Part shown: one piece after another, positions 32,873 through 44,517 of the stretch
Position numbering within the stretch: position 1 is the stretch's first letter
Layout: the number at the start of each line of letters is the position of its first letter
From: Jacaranda mimosifolia
Taxonomy: Eukaryota > Streptophyta > Magnoliopsida > Lamiales > Bignoniaceae
Direction of reading: 5' to 3'
Length of the DNA stretch: 64,000 nucleotides
NCBI GenBank assembly: GCA_018894105.1
Contig: CM032121.1
Span: 28,000,230 to 28,064,229 of the forward strand
Made by a program: the position numbers and the translations under genes
The notes under the pieces: model-generated
What the model saw: the letters and a program-made list of their open reading frames with translations, nothing else
What the model was told of the DNA's origin: nothing
Databases searched by the model: none

Positions 32873-34575
32873 CACTACAAGAAAATTCACGTTTAGTGGC
32901 ATTAACTTGGTGACATTTTATAATATAATGACACGAAAAAGTATTATGGTGATAGTTATAAAAGAATGCCACTATAACTTAATATTTGGTGGCATTTAAT
33001 TATCAAATGACAAATAAAATAAAATAGTATCATTTGACTAAAAATGCCAAGATAAATGTATTTCAAAGGCATTTAGCTAGTGTCACTATTTTCTTTTAAG
33101 AAAAATGCCACTAATATGCAGTTACAGTGTCGTTTGAAGAAAAGTATCATGAAGTATTTAGTGACACTTCTTAGTGGCATTTATAGTATATGACACGTAA
33201 AAATAAAATAGTGTCAGTAAAAAAAATGTCACTATAATAAAGTATTTAGTGGCATTTGATTATTAAATGATATGTAAAGCAGCGGCATTTGATAAAAATG
33301 CCAACAAAAATATAATTTGAAGGCATTTAACTAGTGCCACTAATTTTTCTTAAAAACATATCACTCATAGGTGGCACCTAAAAAAAATACCACAAAATAT
33401 TTAGTGGCACTAACTTAGTGACATTCGATAGTATAATGACACATACGAGTAATATGGTGATAATTGTTGAAAAATGTCACTGTAATACATTACAATATAG
33501 TGTTACTTAGTAGTAATTGATTAATAAATGTTATAAAAATATAATTTTATTGAAATTACTAACATAACTATATGTTAAAAGCATTTAACTAGCAATACTA
33601 CTTTTTTTCTAAAAAAAAGGAGAAAAACATAACTCGTAATTTAGTTATGGCGTCACATGAAATAAATATCACATAAAAATAGATAAAGTATATATAGTTA
33701 TTAATAATCGTAAAATATACAATTTTATATTTTATCATAATGCATTGATTAAATTAACTACTTAAATCTAATTTTAATGTATCGACTAAATTAATCATAT
33801 TTTTCAAGAAGTACAAAAAACTAAGTTTTTGCCCATTTTTTCTCCTTACCTATAAATTATATTTTTGAATATTTTCTATCTCTAAATTTAATGTCTCAAA
33901 CTTTTTCAAATGTATTATTTAATATAATAATTTCGAGCATATCTTTAAATAATTGAGAAAATATGCTTTTAAAGTATAAGAATATAATAATGTTTTTGAA
34001 TATTTATAACTAACATTTGGTGGGTAGCTTGACTGTAAACTCATATCTTTCCAAGTAAAATATCGCAGGTTCAAGTCTTATGCAAAGTAATTGGAGAATG
34101 TTGGATTCTCATAATATGGCTATTGGTGGTAGATTAAGATGTCATTCAAGGGAATCTTTTTTGCCATTTAATTTAGCATGTTGTTTAATTAATTTTTATG
34201 GCATGTTATTATGTCATTTAAAGAAATTTTTTGTGGCATTATAACATCATGATATGTATTCTTTATGGCACATTAGCATGTCATTTAAAATTATTTTTTT
34301 GAGTCACTACATATATTTTTAGTGGCATATTGGCATGCCATTTAAAATTTTCGTTAATGGCACTTTGGCATGTTAAGTAATGCATTTTTTGTGACATTTT
34401 AATGTGTCATCTAATATATTTTTTCTTGTATTTTACTAATGTCACAATAGAGGTAAATTAATGACATTTATACCTTTAACTACACCGCTACAAGTGACAC
34501 TTTTAAAAAATGTTATTAAATAAAAAATAAGTTGCACTTTTTAATGCTACTAAATGCTATTTACAAAAAAAAATA
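32873..34575 (+). mobile_element. CACTA (En/Spm-like) non-autonomous element
   Basis: Starts CACTACAAGAAAATTCAC, the classic terminus of plant CACTA transposons. The following 700 bases are filled with short repeats of AGTGGCATT, AATGCCACT and GTGACATT in both orientations, as expected of the subterminal binding sites of this superfamily. Similar words continue at 34180-34570. The right end is unclear. TTTTTTCTTGTATTTTACT at 34418-34436 looks like a damaged terminus, but repeat words continue to about 34570. There is no transposase frame. Confidence 0.65.
34017..34085 (+). mobile_element. Possible tRNA-derived SINE head inside the CACTA element
   Basis: TGGGTAGCTTGACTGTAAAC resembles an A box and CGCAGGTTCAAGTCTT, about 45 bases on, a B box. 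The order and spacing fit a polymerase III promoter. No tail or target duplication was found. Confidence 0.35.
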
Positions 34576-35227
34576 CTTTCACAAAATCGGATGTTGGTAA
34601 TTCTCCTACTTTATCTCTCCATTTTCCAAAACATGAAAATCCTTATCCTTCCAGTCTTGAGTGATCAGCTCGGATAAGATACTAAACCAATAGACATGGC
34701 TAGCTGCATGTCTCATCCCCCTATAACCAGCTATCTCCAGCTGACTATGGAGCTAGATATACTCAGAAAGGTATCAACTGGAGATCAATTGCCATCGATC
34801 CGTTTTGCCTGGTCCATCTCATAAAGTCGATCCCAGGGCCCACCCCAAGGGTATTCAACAATCACTCCAAATAATATAATGCATCCAACATCATTTCATA
34901 TAACACGTTATTCCGCCATGACAAACTGAAATAAGATGTTCAACATCTGTCTCGTTTCCATGAAACAGTCATGGCTATGACGAAAAATATATCTCAAAAT
35001 CCATTTATCAGTTTTCACACACCATCGCCAAATTTCAGATAAAATAACAAAATCAAGAACCTCGAGGGCGATGTGTGATAAATTTCATAAATACCTTACT
35101 TTTCAAAGCTTGTATGAATAGGATATCCAGTTTCGGAATTCAATAACTCGAAATGGGCAGGAATTCAAACAAGCCCAGCTCAAGAATCACATGTAATGAA
35201 GAAGAAAAGTGAAACTGGACTATCAAG
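34576..35227. other. Spacer of mixed composition, origin unknown
   Basis: Less AT-rich than the flanks, without an open frame. It could belong to an LTR longer than the one proposed next, or to the disrupted 5' part of the copia element downstream. I cannot decide between these. Confidence 0.4.
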
Positions 35228-35232
35228 GGCAA

Positions 35233-35308
35233 TGCACATATCGAAGGTCAACAAGGCATAAATGAACACCAATTTCTAATGCAGAACTGGTCAAGTAGGA
35301 GTGACATA

Positions 35309-35346
<38 letters not shown>

Positions 35347-36866
35347 AAAGGAAAATATATCAAATAAGACTGAGAGAGTTTGGATAATAACAACTCAAGG
35401 ATTTTAGTCCAGAAGAACAGTTCATATAAGCTATTAGATTCAACATAAGAGCTAAAGAATAACATAGAACGAACAAGCATCAACTATTGAATCTCAATAC
35501 AAGCAGAACCAAGCAACAAGGCATAATAACTAATATTTATGTTCTTTTTCCAGCAAAGAAAGCTAATATAAACTCACTTGATAATCCTCGTCAGATAATG
35601 CCCCATACTCACCAGTGATACCGACGCTCTCCTCACCTAATTTCATTAGATGCAATATTGGAAACCGATTCTAATAGTAATACATTGCTTATATTAAATG
35701 ACAACATGTTCTCATTTCCTAAGAAGGTCCTTGTATCTCCTATTTATGAGCAGCTGATCCATCAGGGACGTGGCCACTTCTAAGTGGCTATGAGTAACGT
35801 TACTATAGCTTCTAGCATTAATATGGTTATTTCATTTAACTTCCGCAATAAAATTCATGAAGTAAGCATTATAACTTTAATTTTCTTAATAGTGCCTATT
35901 TCGATCAAACTACGCTCGAAACGAGATTCTCTAACTTCTATAACTAGGATGCCGGACTGCCGCTGTCTACCGCCATTGACCGCTGCCGAAACTCAACCAC
36001 CACCATCACCACCACTCAGAGACGTGCCTTGCTAAGCCTAGTCAAACCCCCAAACCAATTTCACCTTTCCTAGGCTCCTCGCTGGCGAATTTTGCCCAGA
36101 ACCGTGTGCGCGCCACCACTCGCCGCCACATTTTCTTCCCATTAATTCTTCATCCTCCAGCTGCCAAACTTCAAATTGAAGCTTCCGAAATGTTTCTCGC
36201 ATTGAGCTCGTCAAAACCTACCTAGTACTTTTAAGCTTCGATCAGCCAACACAACCAACCCATCACCACCGACCACCTTCCACCACCGGCCACCTAATTA
36301 CCCTTGTTCTTCAGTCATTTCTGTGAAAATTTGGTATGGTTTTGATTGTTACGAGGTGAGGAACAAGTGTATTAGGTTAAAATTCAGTTTTGAGGTGAAA
36401 CAAAAAAGAAATAAAATCAAGCATTGGAGTTTTGGGGTGCGTTTAAATGAATTTGAAGTAAATTTGTCCTTCAAATATATATATATATATATATAAATCA
36501 AATCTCCCTTAATTACACCGGCTACCCAAGGTTGTCCACCGCTTTCATTTCCTCCCTTCAGCTTTCAACCGCCTTACACTATGATCCCCGAGTTTCATTT
36601 TAGCCTCTATACTTTCGTTTCTCACACATTGACCCTATTAGCTTTTGAATTTCTAACAATTAAGCCGAGTTAGGTTAATTTTCTAGTCCTCCCAGTTTTC
36701 TTAACTTAACTAAGACCCCTATAATTTTATTTCACCAAGGCCCAACCCATGTTTTATTATTTATCTTCCCCAAATATTGTAATTAATTTAGTCCTTTAAC
36801 CTTTACTATAATTTAAATTCTAAATTCTTTTGCTTTTATTTATATTTTACTATTCGGGGTGTTACA
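35233..36866 (-). repeat. Probable Ty3/gypsy solo LTR, minus orientation
   Basis: On the minus strand it starts TGTAACACCCCGAATAGTAA (36866), a start common to many plant gypsy LTRs. If it ends CCTTCGATATGTGCA at 35233, the ends are TG...CA and the pentamer GGCAA flanks both sides (35228-35232 and 36867-36871). A (TA)n run sits at 35317-35344 and another at 36475-36496. No gag or pol accompanies it. The high-coordinate end is well supported, the low one rests on the target duplication. It interrupts the upstream part of the copia pseudogene that follows. The frame at 35784-36035 is not a gene. Confidence 0.55.
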
Positions 36867-37870
36867 GGCAAGGCAGGATAAAATTCCTCCTCACAGCATT
36901 GAAGATTGCATATATCCTTGATCCAAATCTACCTGCACAACCAAATGATTCAAAATAGGTAAAGGTTGATCGTAAGAAGCGCGAGGAAGATGAAGTGCTG
37001 TGCAGAGGACACATTCTGAAGTCTCTCTCTAGTCAACTGTATAATCTGTTCGCTTTGCTGAGATCGCTTAAAGAAATTTAGAGAGCTTTGGAAAACAAGT
37101 ATGATACTGCAAAGCAAGGTGTGGACAAATTTTTGATTATGCAACATTTTGAATTCACTATGCATGATAATAGATTTGTTTTAAATCAAGTCTATGAATT
37201 GCAAGTTCTCGTTCCAAAACTTAAGGATGCCAAAGTAGACGTTCTTGAAAATGTTCAAGTTGGCGGAATCATTGCCAAACTTCCTCCTAGTTGGAATAAC
37301 TACAGGAAGAAATTGTTGCACACCACCAAGGATTTTACTTTAGAGCAAATCCAAAAACACCTTAAAATTGAAGAAGAGATGGATTCGTGATAAGAGTATC
37401 TCCTTTGGTTCTGGATCATCCAAAGTGAACTATGGATGTCAAAGTTGACATTCCTAAAAATATTCAAGTTGGCGGAATCATTGCAAACTTTCTCCTAGTT
37501 GGAATGGCCACAGGAAGAAATTGTTGCACACCACCGAGGATTTTACTTTGTAGCAAATCTAGAAACACCTTAAAATTGAAGAAAAAACTTGGATTCGTGA
37601 TAAGAGTATCTCCTTTGGTTCTTGATCATTCAAAGTGAATTATGTGATTGCGAAAAAGAGCCAAAAGAAACAATGTGGGTAGCAAGGTGGAGGACAACAA
37701 GGAGGAAATATGCAACAAGGTGGAAAGAGAAAGTTCTCAACTCTGATGAAACTAAAGATTGTTGAAATTATCGAAAGCCAGGTTATCTCAAGTGTGATTG
37801 CAGAAAGAAAAGACAGAAGATAGGGAACACCAGCAATAACAATGCAAATGTGGTTGAAAGTCAGATACCA
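36867..37870 (+). pseudogene. Copia gag with internal duplication
   Basis: The first line reads LTALKIAYILDPNLPAQP across a frame change. It is followed by REEDEVLCRGHILKSLS and the 100-residue frame 37088-37390 (ALENKYDTAKQGVDKFLIMQ, IIAKLPPSWNNYRKKLLHT), all typical of copia gag. Near 37755-37805 a zinc knuckle can be read as NYRKPGYLKCDCRKK with its histidine and first cysteine lost. Two tandem 209-bp units (37226-37434 and 37435-37643) repeat the IIAKLPPSW region. In the second, a frameshift and a TAG break the frame. Confidence 0.85.
37226..37643 (+). repeat. 209-bp tandem duplication within gag
   Basis: Both units carry AAAATGTTCAAGTTGGCGG or its one-base variant, then ATTTTACTTT, ACACCTTAAAATTGAAGAA and GATAAGAGTATCTCCTTTGG, at a constant offset of 209 bases. 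Because 209 is not a multiple of three, the duplication itself shifts the frame. Confidence 0.9.
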
Positions 37871-38271
37871 AAATTGGATGCTATGATTTCTGAAATGGAG
37901 ATTGGCATGGTGACTGAACTGTATTTGATAGGAACAAACTCGTCAAGTGATTGGTAGTTTGATTCTTGTGCTATAGTGCACGCTTGCAACAACAAGGCTG
38001 TATTTCAGGATTATAAGGATGTGACTGACCATGAAGTTATGATGGGAAACAACAATACTACAAAAGTGATAAGCAAAGGTAGTGTGGAGTTGTAGTTCAC
38101 ATCAGGAAAGAAGCTTTTGCTTGTGAATATTCTTTATGTTCCAGAAATTAGGACGAATTTAGTTTCTGCAAATTTGTAGTGCAAGAGAGGATTTGAGATT
38201 GTACTAGAGTCTAATAAAATTATTGTACTAAGAATGGCACCTTCGTTGGAAAGGGCTACTCATGTGACGGA
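37871..38271 (+). pseudogene. Copia protease remnant
   Basis: Around 37948-37995 the frame reads FDSCAIVHACNNK after a TAG that replaces a tryptophan. The active-site triplet D-S-G is D-S-C here, so the conserved glycine is lost. Downstream NILYVPEIRTNLVSAN (38125-38172) is the usual gag-pre-integrase approach. Two further stops follow. Confidence 0.8.
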
Positions 38272-39300
38272 ATGTTCAAACTAAGTATTAATAAAATGAA
38301 GGATTTGGCTTATATTGTTGAGTACTCTTCATTTACTTTATGGCATCATCATTTGGCATATGTTAATTATCAAACTTTAATTAATATGTCTAAGAATGGT
38401 TTAATTTCTTATGATAATAAAGAAAAGGAAAAATGCCATATTTGCATTCAAGCAAAAATGACTAAGAAGCCTTTTCCTAAAGTTGAAAGAAAAACTGAGT
38501 TATTAGAACTTGTGTATACTGACATTTTCAAATTAAATGGCATGCTGACTGGGGGAAATAGATATTTTATTACTTTTATTGATTATTTTTCATGATTTAC
38601 TTTTGTTTATTTGATGAAAATAAAAGAAGAAGCATTTAATATGTTTAAAGTTTATAAGGCTGTTGTTGAAAGTCAAATAGGAAAGAAAATTAAAATTTTA
38701 AGAAGTGATAGGGGTGTTGAATATTCTTTCTCTAGTTTTAATTCTTTCTTTGAGGAAAATGGCATTATACACCAGACTACTACATCTTATACCCCACAAA
38801 AAAATGGCCTAGCAGAAAGGAAAAATAGGACATTAGTTGAAATGGTAAATTCTATGCTTCTAAATGCTAAATTACCTAATAATCTTTAGGGTGAAGCATT
38901 GCTTACTGCTTGTTATGTGTATAATAGAGTACCTCAAGAAAATTAAAATGCATCTTGTATGAGTTATGGAAAGGAAGAAAACCAAAGTTGAATCATCTAA
39001 GAGTGTGGGGGTGTTTAGCATTTTATAAAGCTGTTGATCCCAAGAGAACTAAATTGCGATCAAGAGCTAATAACAATGTTTTTGTGGGATATTCAGAAAG
39101 TTCCAAAGCCTACATGCTATTAGATTTGAATTCAAACATTATAGTGGAATCTAGAGATGTTGAATTTTTTGAAAATAAGTTCTCTAAAGATTCCACCGAT
39201 GATAATATTATGCAAACACAAGGAACTGTTGATCATGGTTCTTCTTCTAGCAAGACAAGAAAAGTACCTGATCCTCCTATGGAACGAAGAAAAAGTCAAA
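38272..39300 (+). pseudogene. Copia gag-pre-integrase and integrase
   Basis: Frame 38272-38595 holds TLWHHHLAYVNYQTL and KCHICIQAKM, the HHCC finger with both cysteines, then TDIFKLNG and FITFIDYFS, where the family has an acidic pair. A TGA follows. Frame 38611-38889, in the same frame, has ILRSDRGVEYS and a line ending PQKNGLAERKNR. A TAG at 38887 and a frameshift lead into 38955 onward (WKGRKPKLNHLRVWGCLAF, NNVFVGYSESSKAYML). The catalytic D and E of the last two motifs remain. Confidence 0.9.
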
Positions 39301-40370
39301 GAACTAGAAAAGTGAAATATTTGGATCCTGATTTCATATCCCCGGACTTTATTGTCTTCTTGGTGGAAGACAGTAGGACCACCATACTTAAAGAAATACG
39401 CATTATTTTAAATGTTAAAGGGGATCCTAAAACATTTAAGGAAGCTATGGCTTCAAGAGATTCGACTTTTTGGAAGGAAGCCATAAATGATGAAACGGAC
39501 TCACTGTTAGCTAATAATACGTGGGTTCTTACAGACTTGCCACTGGCTCTAAAGCAATTGGCTGTAAATGGTTTTAAGCAGAAGGAAGACGTATACTATT
39601 TTAATACCTATGCACTTGTGGCTAGAATAACATCCATTAAAGTACTGCTTTCACTAGCATCCATATATAAGTTCCATGTTCATCAAATGGATGTTAAGAC
39701 AACCTTTTTAAGTGGTGACTTGGATGGAGAGGTGTACATGGAACTACTTGAGGGCTTTGTCCTTCCTAAAAATGAAAATAAAGTTTGCAAATTAACCAAG
39801 TCACTATATGGTTTAAAGCAAGCACCAAAATAGTGGCATGAAAAGTTTGATTTTGTGATACTTTCTCACGGCTTTGTTCATAACAATGTTGATAAATGTG
39901 TATATTCTAGGTTCATCGATGAGTATGGAGCGATTGTGTGCCTTTACCTTGATGATATGCTTATCATTGGTACAAATTTAAAAGAGAGTGATGGAAACTA
40001 GGAAGTATTTATCCTCACAATTCAAGATGAATGATTTAGGTGAGGTAGATCCTATCTTAGGAATTAAAGTAAAGAAACATAGTGAGGGCTATGCTTTATG
40101 TCAATCCCACTATATCGAAAAGATATTACATAAGTTTAAACATTTGGATATAAAGGAATTTAATACTCCATACAATGTCTTTACTAAGCTTACTGGAAAT
40201 TCTAGAAGAGTTGTTGCTCAAGTAGAATATGCTAGTGTAATAGGAAGTCTTATGTATGCCACACATTGCATTAGGCCAGATATTGCTTTCATAATATGTA
40301 AGTTATTAAGGTACACAAGCAACCTTGGTATTGATCATTGGACAGTAATTGCCTCAGTTCTAGGATATCT
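39301..40370 (+). pseudogene. Copia reverse transcriptase with internal deletion
   Basis: The frame to 39833 reads TFKEAMASRDSTFWKEAI, NNTWVLTDLPLALK, then jumps straight to NGFKQKEDVYYFNTYALVAR. The stretch between them, where the family has its conserved GCKWIFK-type line and about thirty residues more, has been deleted. Motif A is intact as HQMDVKTTFLSGDL. GLKQAPK ends at a TAG. The next piece has CLYLDDMLIIGTN, where the YVDD box has become YLDD. A frameshift near 39985 leads to 39988 onward (LGEVDPILGIKVKKHSEGYA). Confidence 0.9.
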
Positions 40371-40938
40371 TAAAAGAACTATTAATCTTGGATTATTTTA
40401 TAAAGTTTATCCAGTAGTACTAGAAGGTTTTACTGACGCTAGATGGATAACTAGTGTGAGTGACAATAAATCCACATCTGGTTGGGTCTTTACATTAGGT
40501 GGTGGAGCTGTTTGCTAAGGTTCAAAGAAACAAACATGCATCACTCACTCCACCATGGAATCTGAATTTATCACATTGGAAACTGCATGCAAAGAAGGAG
40601 AATGGCTAAGAAATTTACTTTTGGATATAGAGTTGTGGCCACAACCGATGCCAACCATTTTTTGGTATTGTGATAGTGAAGCTACTATGTCTAGGGTGTT
40701 CAACAAGATCTATAATGGTAAATCTAGACATATTAGTTTAAAGACGAATATGAGACAGTTGATATTAGATGGAATAGTTACAATAATTTATGCCCGTTCG
40801 TGTGATAATTTGGCAGATCCTTTTAATAAGGGAGTCCTGAGAGATTTAGTGAGATCTACCTCCATTGGAACGGGGCTAAATCCTTTTGTTAAATCAGCAG
40901 TAATAGGAACCCAACCTTCATATAGCAAGGTTCAATAG
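40371..40938 (+). pseudogene. Copia RNase H
   Basis: In one frame with the preceding part: GFTDARWITSVSDNKSTSG, WVFTLGGG, then a TAA (40516-40518) and [42 protein letters not shown] and DNLADPFNKGV. The acidic residues in TDAR, ESE and CDSE are present. Only one nonsense codon breaks the domain. Confidence 0.9.
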
Positions 40939-41503
40939 GTACGAACAAGTTACTGACAACTGATTGAGGTACTAACACTTGTGTTGATGCGATACTGTTA
41001 TGATAGTAAGGGTAAGTAGCTTACTCTTAATGAAGTTTCGCCTAAAATAATAGGGGTACAATGAAACTTCACCTATATGAACATTAGAAGTGGTGCTGCT
41101 TCTAGCAAAGGTTTGAGGTTAACCTTTGTATATGTTCATAAAATCAGGCCATAATAAGTGCTCAAGGTTAATAAGTGCTTCTTTTACGATTAGATAACTT
41201 ATGTGTGCGGTATTTCCGATTTTAATGGATAGGAATCATGGTTTAGAGCTTAAGACCACCATTGATTTTATTAGAACTTTGAAAAAGAATTATGTGGAAG
41301 GTTGTTCCACATAAGGAAATAGAGAAAGAGTTTTATCATATATAAAATACTTGTGGGATATAATATTTGAATAAAAGATCGTGGAAAGTGTGGGAGCTAA
41401 TATATATTATTTATATATAAAAGTACTTAACGCTTAGCACTTTGCGTGCGTGCGTGTAAATAAATATATTCTACAAGTTACTTGTTTTGCTATTATTTAC
41501 GTA
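40939..41503 (+). other. 3' untranslated part and possible LTR remnant of the copia pseudogene
   Basis: A non-coding tail with a small inverted word pair (ATGAAGTTTCGCC near 41030 and GAAACTTCACC near 41062), then the purine tract at 41387-41399. Sequence from about 41400 to the solo LTR edge may be the start of a 3' LTR, but there is no second copy to compare. Confidence 0.4.
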
Positions 41504-42279
41504 TGATATGGGATGGCTCAATAGGCTCGGCCCAAGAGTATATCATTAGGCCCATCTCATCCTTGGAGCCCAATCACATTGTTGACCTGGATCGACCTCT
41601 CACACTCTTTTTCGACAGCACATTAAGCAATATTGATGTCATTCGACCAGGCCGCTCGACTCTTCTGACCAAAGTGTTCGACTGCCGCTTCCACCGGTCA
41701 TCAACCTCACTCAGAACCAGCAGTGAGGTTGATCTGTTTGTCGACTAGTAAGGTCGACTCATTGCAGAATCCCTTTTCTACCGCATTAAATGCCCTGACA
41801 GACAGAATGCCTCTGTATTAATGGCGCGTACCACCCCAATACCGCCCATATTACTGTGCCGGGAAGGGGGCGCACCCTCAGTGTACTATTCTGTCCATGA
41901 AAGTTGGAGATGAAGCCACCTGTAATAGTACAGAAATAGGAGATGACCTAAAGCTTCCCATGCAAGGACAAGAGCCCTTTCTGCATGCTAAGGGCATTTT
42001 AGACAAATCTATCACTTGGGGAAGGCTATAAATACCCCCTTGCCAACCTCACATAAGGTATGCCATTCTATACTAAAAAGCCCTCACTCTGCTGTTCATC
42101 ATATTTGGTAATTCTCATACTGACTTGAGTGTTGGAGTGGCATGTCCTCGGCTAGCTTGACGTTTGCTCGTGATCACATGACTCAACCCAATTATCTTTG
42201 GAGTTTAATTACTCGACCAAACAGGTCGATCCATCCAAATTCCAACCCAATCTCGTATATACAGCTTTCACCATCATCA
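41504..42279 (+). repeat. Solo LTR of the Tat-type gypsy family, plus orientation
   Basis: Starts TGATATGGGATGGCTC and ends TTTCACCATCATCA. It matches, in reverse orientation, the LTRs at 45798-46540 and 55789-56530. The most alike part is GGTATGCCATTCTATACTAA, then AAAGCCCTCACTCTGCTG and the CGACC-rich 3' part. The flanking pentamers ACGTA (41499-41503) and ACGTC (42280-42284) agree at four of five. TATAAATACCCC near 42029 is its TATA box. The frame at 41482-41748 lies in the LTR and is not a gene. Confidence 0.88.
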
Positions 42280-42284
42280 ACGTC

Positions 42285-43294
42285 ATTATTTAATTATAAA
42301 ATTATTACTTAATTAAAAAATAAAACGAAGGTTATATCTTCTATGAAAAAGGTTTAATTTTTCATGAAAAATTGTATAAGATGATTTGAGTTAAACAGAC
42401 ATATTGTTTAACTTAAAAAGTGTATCAGTTCATAGTTAATGGATGTATTGTTAAGTCTCTCTACGAATTTGATACTAAGAAAACAAGATAGAAAAATAAT
42501 TCTACAGTTTCTATTCTTTACAAATGTATTATTAGAAATTATAAAAGAAGTTTTGAAGGAACTCTTCAAAATTGCCACTTGCAGAGTTTGGTAGTTTTAT
42601 TGTATTCTGAGGTAAATCGTCTTATTAAATCCGTTGGCAAACTCTTCAGATAGAAGGCAAAAATTACCTTAAGAATAATGTTATCATGTCTCAGAATCAC
42701 AATCAAATTTGTTGTTTCCATCTAAGGTCTTCTAACATTAAACGCAACTTGTGACGTCTAAAATAATTAAACCCCAAAAATTGAATTTACTCAGTGGAGA
42801 GTGTGAGCGTGTTGTGTTGTGTGTGTGTCCTTTTGAACCGTCGTCAATGAGATAGAAAAGCAAAAGAAGGTTCACTCCGATCTTCATGAGGGATTGGGAG
42901 GTTGGGTATGGATGACAGCTAGAATGCATTCAAGTTTGAAAAAATAAATAAAAAATTCGAGAGGAAAGGTTGGGGGGATGTAGATGCAGATGCAGATTTG
43001 TTTGTTTATGTGTACGTAAAGATACTGGAAAAGGACAGCAGCATCTCACATCTGGCTGTGGCGCATGTGGACTGTGGTGGTCTTCATTGAGTTCAAATTT
43101 TGGATTGGGGTCACCCTCACCCTCACCCTGAATAATACAAATTATGATTATATATATATATATTTGGCCATCGCACTACTTAACGCACCCACCTACACAT
43201 CCCATCGTTCCCACTATCGTAAGACGTAGGCATTCTGCTGTACCTTATTAATTCACCCCTCCCGCTGCTCCCCCTGCACGGCGGTTTGGTTGAT
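42285..43294. other. Intergenic spacer
   Basis: AT-rich to 42700, then mixed. There is a GATGCA repeat near 42980 and three CACCCT units near 43110. Short minus-strand frames (42738-42929 and 43180-43443) have no recognisable domain. Confidence 0.5.
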
Positions 43295-43371
43295 GCTGGG
43301 GGCGTACCCACTATACATGCGTGTGTGTGTGTGCTACAGTGAGAGGCGTACCCAGTGGGTACGCCCCCAGC
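43295..43371. repeat. GC-rich nested hairpin around a (GT)n run
   Basis: GCTGGGGGCGTACCCACT (43295-43312) and AGTGGGTACGCCCCCAGC (43354-43371) are perfect 18-base inverted repeats. Between them are a (GT)n run (43320-43333) and a second GCGTACCCA, which can also pair with the right arm as the palindrome GCGTACCCAGTGGGTACGC. The word CCCTGCACGGC lies on both sides, at about 43273 and 43383. Confidence 0.85.
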
Positions 43372-44517
43372 ACCCAATACACCCTGCACGGCTGCACCCA
43401 CTAAACAAATCATGCAATTATTAATATATTTATTTAGTATCAACGAATAAAAATTATCATTATTCTTTTAGTAATAGATATACTTTTTAAGGTGCAAACG
43501 TAATTGCTTTTTTTTTTTTTTTTCCCCTTAATTTTTACCAATATAGTTGTTTTTTTAAAAAAAATAAAAATTGTAATGATATGATATAAGAAATAAGAAT
43601 AAAAGGGCAAGTGATAGAAAATTCTTACATGCATTATATGTGAAAATTAAAGATGTGTAGTTGGTTAGATTTAGTATAAATACAAATAATAATTAAAGTC
43701 TGTGGTGCTCCTAAAATCTTTTATATGAGACCTTCAAGGAAAATGATTAAATTGGCTCTTTTGCGTACAACTTGATGCACTATATATCTCTTAAAATAAG
43801 TGAAATAGGACAAACAAAATGAAAGAAGATGTGGATCAAATCAAATCATCGTATAGAACTTTTTATATTGATGGTGCTGATTAAGCCAAGTTTTATGGCT
43901 GTAGATATGTTATCATATTCATATATATATTTTGGTGTTTAGCATAACTGTGTGATTGGAAAGTATGTAGGAAATATTACATTATTTAACATATTAAATT
44001 GGTACATACTTTTTCCAGTAGAGGGCACCCACCATACTCCATAAAGCAAATCTTTAATCCAAAACTGTCATCCTCCAACTGAACTACCACCCAACCTCCA
44101 GACAGGGGAGGCCATTGTTTTCCGAGAGAGATATATTCTGATTTTCCCCATCCAACCACTCCTTTATCCAATTCTCCAGAAAAAAAAAGACATAAAAGGC
44201 CGAAATAAAGTACAATTTCACAAATTATATTCCAATTTTAAGAAAAAAATATACTCTAGTATGCTTCATTTTATTTGTTTATCACGCTTTAGCTATTGCT
44301 AGAAATTTTAATTAACTAGCACTTTAGAAACACATAATAAGAAGTGAATTCATTTTGAAGAAAATTAGAGTGAAAGAGATAAAAAGAAGTGATTTTATTG
44401 GTTAAATTTCAGATTTACATAAACTGATATGATAGAGTTTTTTTTTTTGGCTCATCGATTTACTTATAGAAAGGCCCATTTTTTATGTCAAGAACTAGCA
44501 GCTTTGAGGTGGTTTCG
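43372..44517. other. Intergenic spacer, one unexplained open stretch
   Basis: A 20-base T run lies at 43508-43523. A minus-strand stretch (43986-44171) translates as GKQWPPLSGGWVVVQLEDD, with codon-like composition, but I recognise no family. Other frames of the same stretch also look partly protein-like. It may be a captured gene fragment or chance. Confidence 0.4.

Larger units (their letters stand above)
36867..41503 (+). mobile_element. Degenerate Ty1/copia element, 5'-truncated, plus strand
   Basis: Gag, protease, integrase, reverse transcriptase and RNase H relics follow in copia order on the plus strand. The 5' LTR is absent because the upstream part is replaced or interrupted by the gypsy LTR ending at 36866. 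A purine tract (AAAGTGTGGGAGC near 41387-41399) may mark the 3' LTR start, but no partner LTR exists for proof. Stop codons and deletions occur in nearly every domain. A Tat-type solo LTR has inserted at 41504 near its 3' end. Confidence 0.88.

Noticed and set aside
35784..36035. 83-codon frame
   Set aside because: Lies in the probable gypsy LTR in the wrong orientation.
41482..41748. 88-codon frame
   Set aside because: Starts outside and continues inside the Tat solo LTR; LTR sequence of this family gives chance frames elsewhere too.
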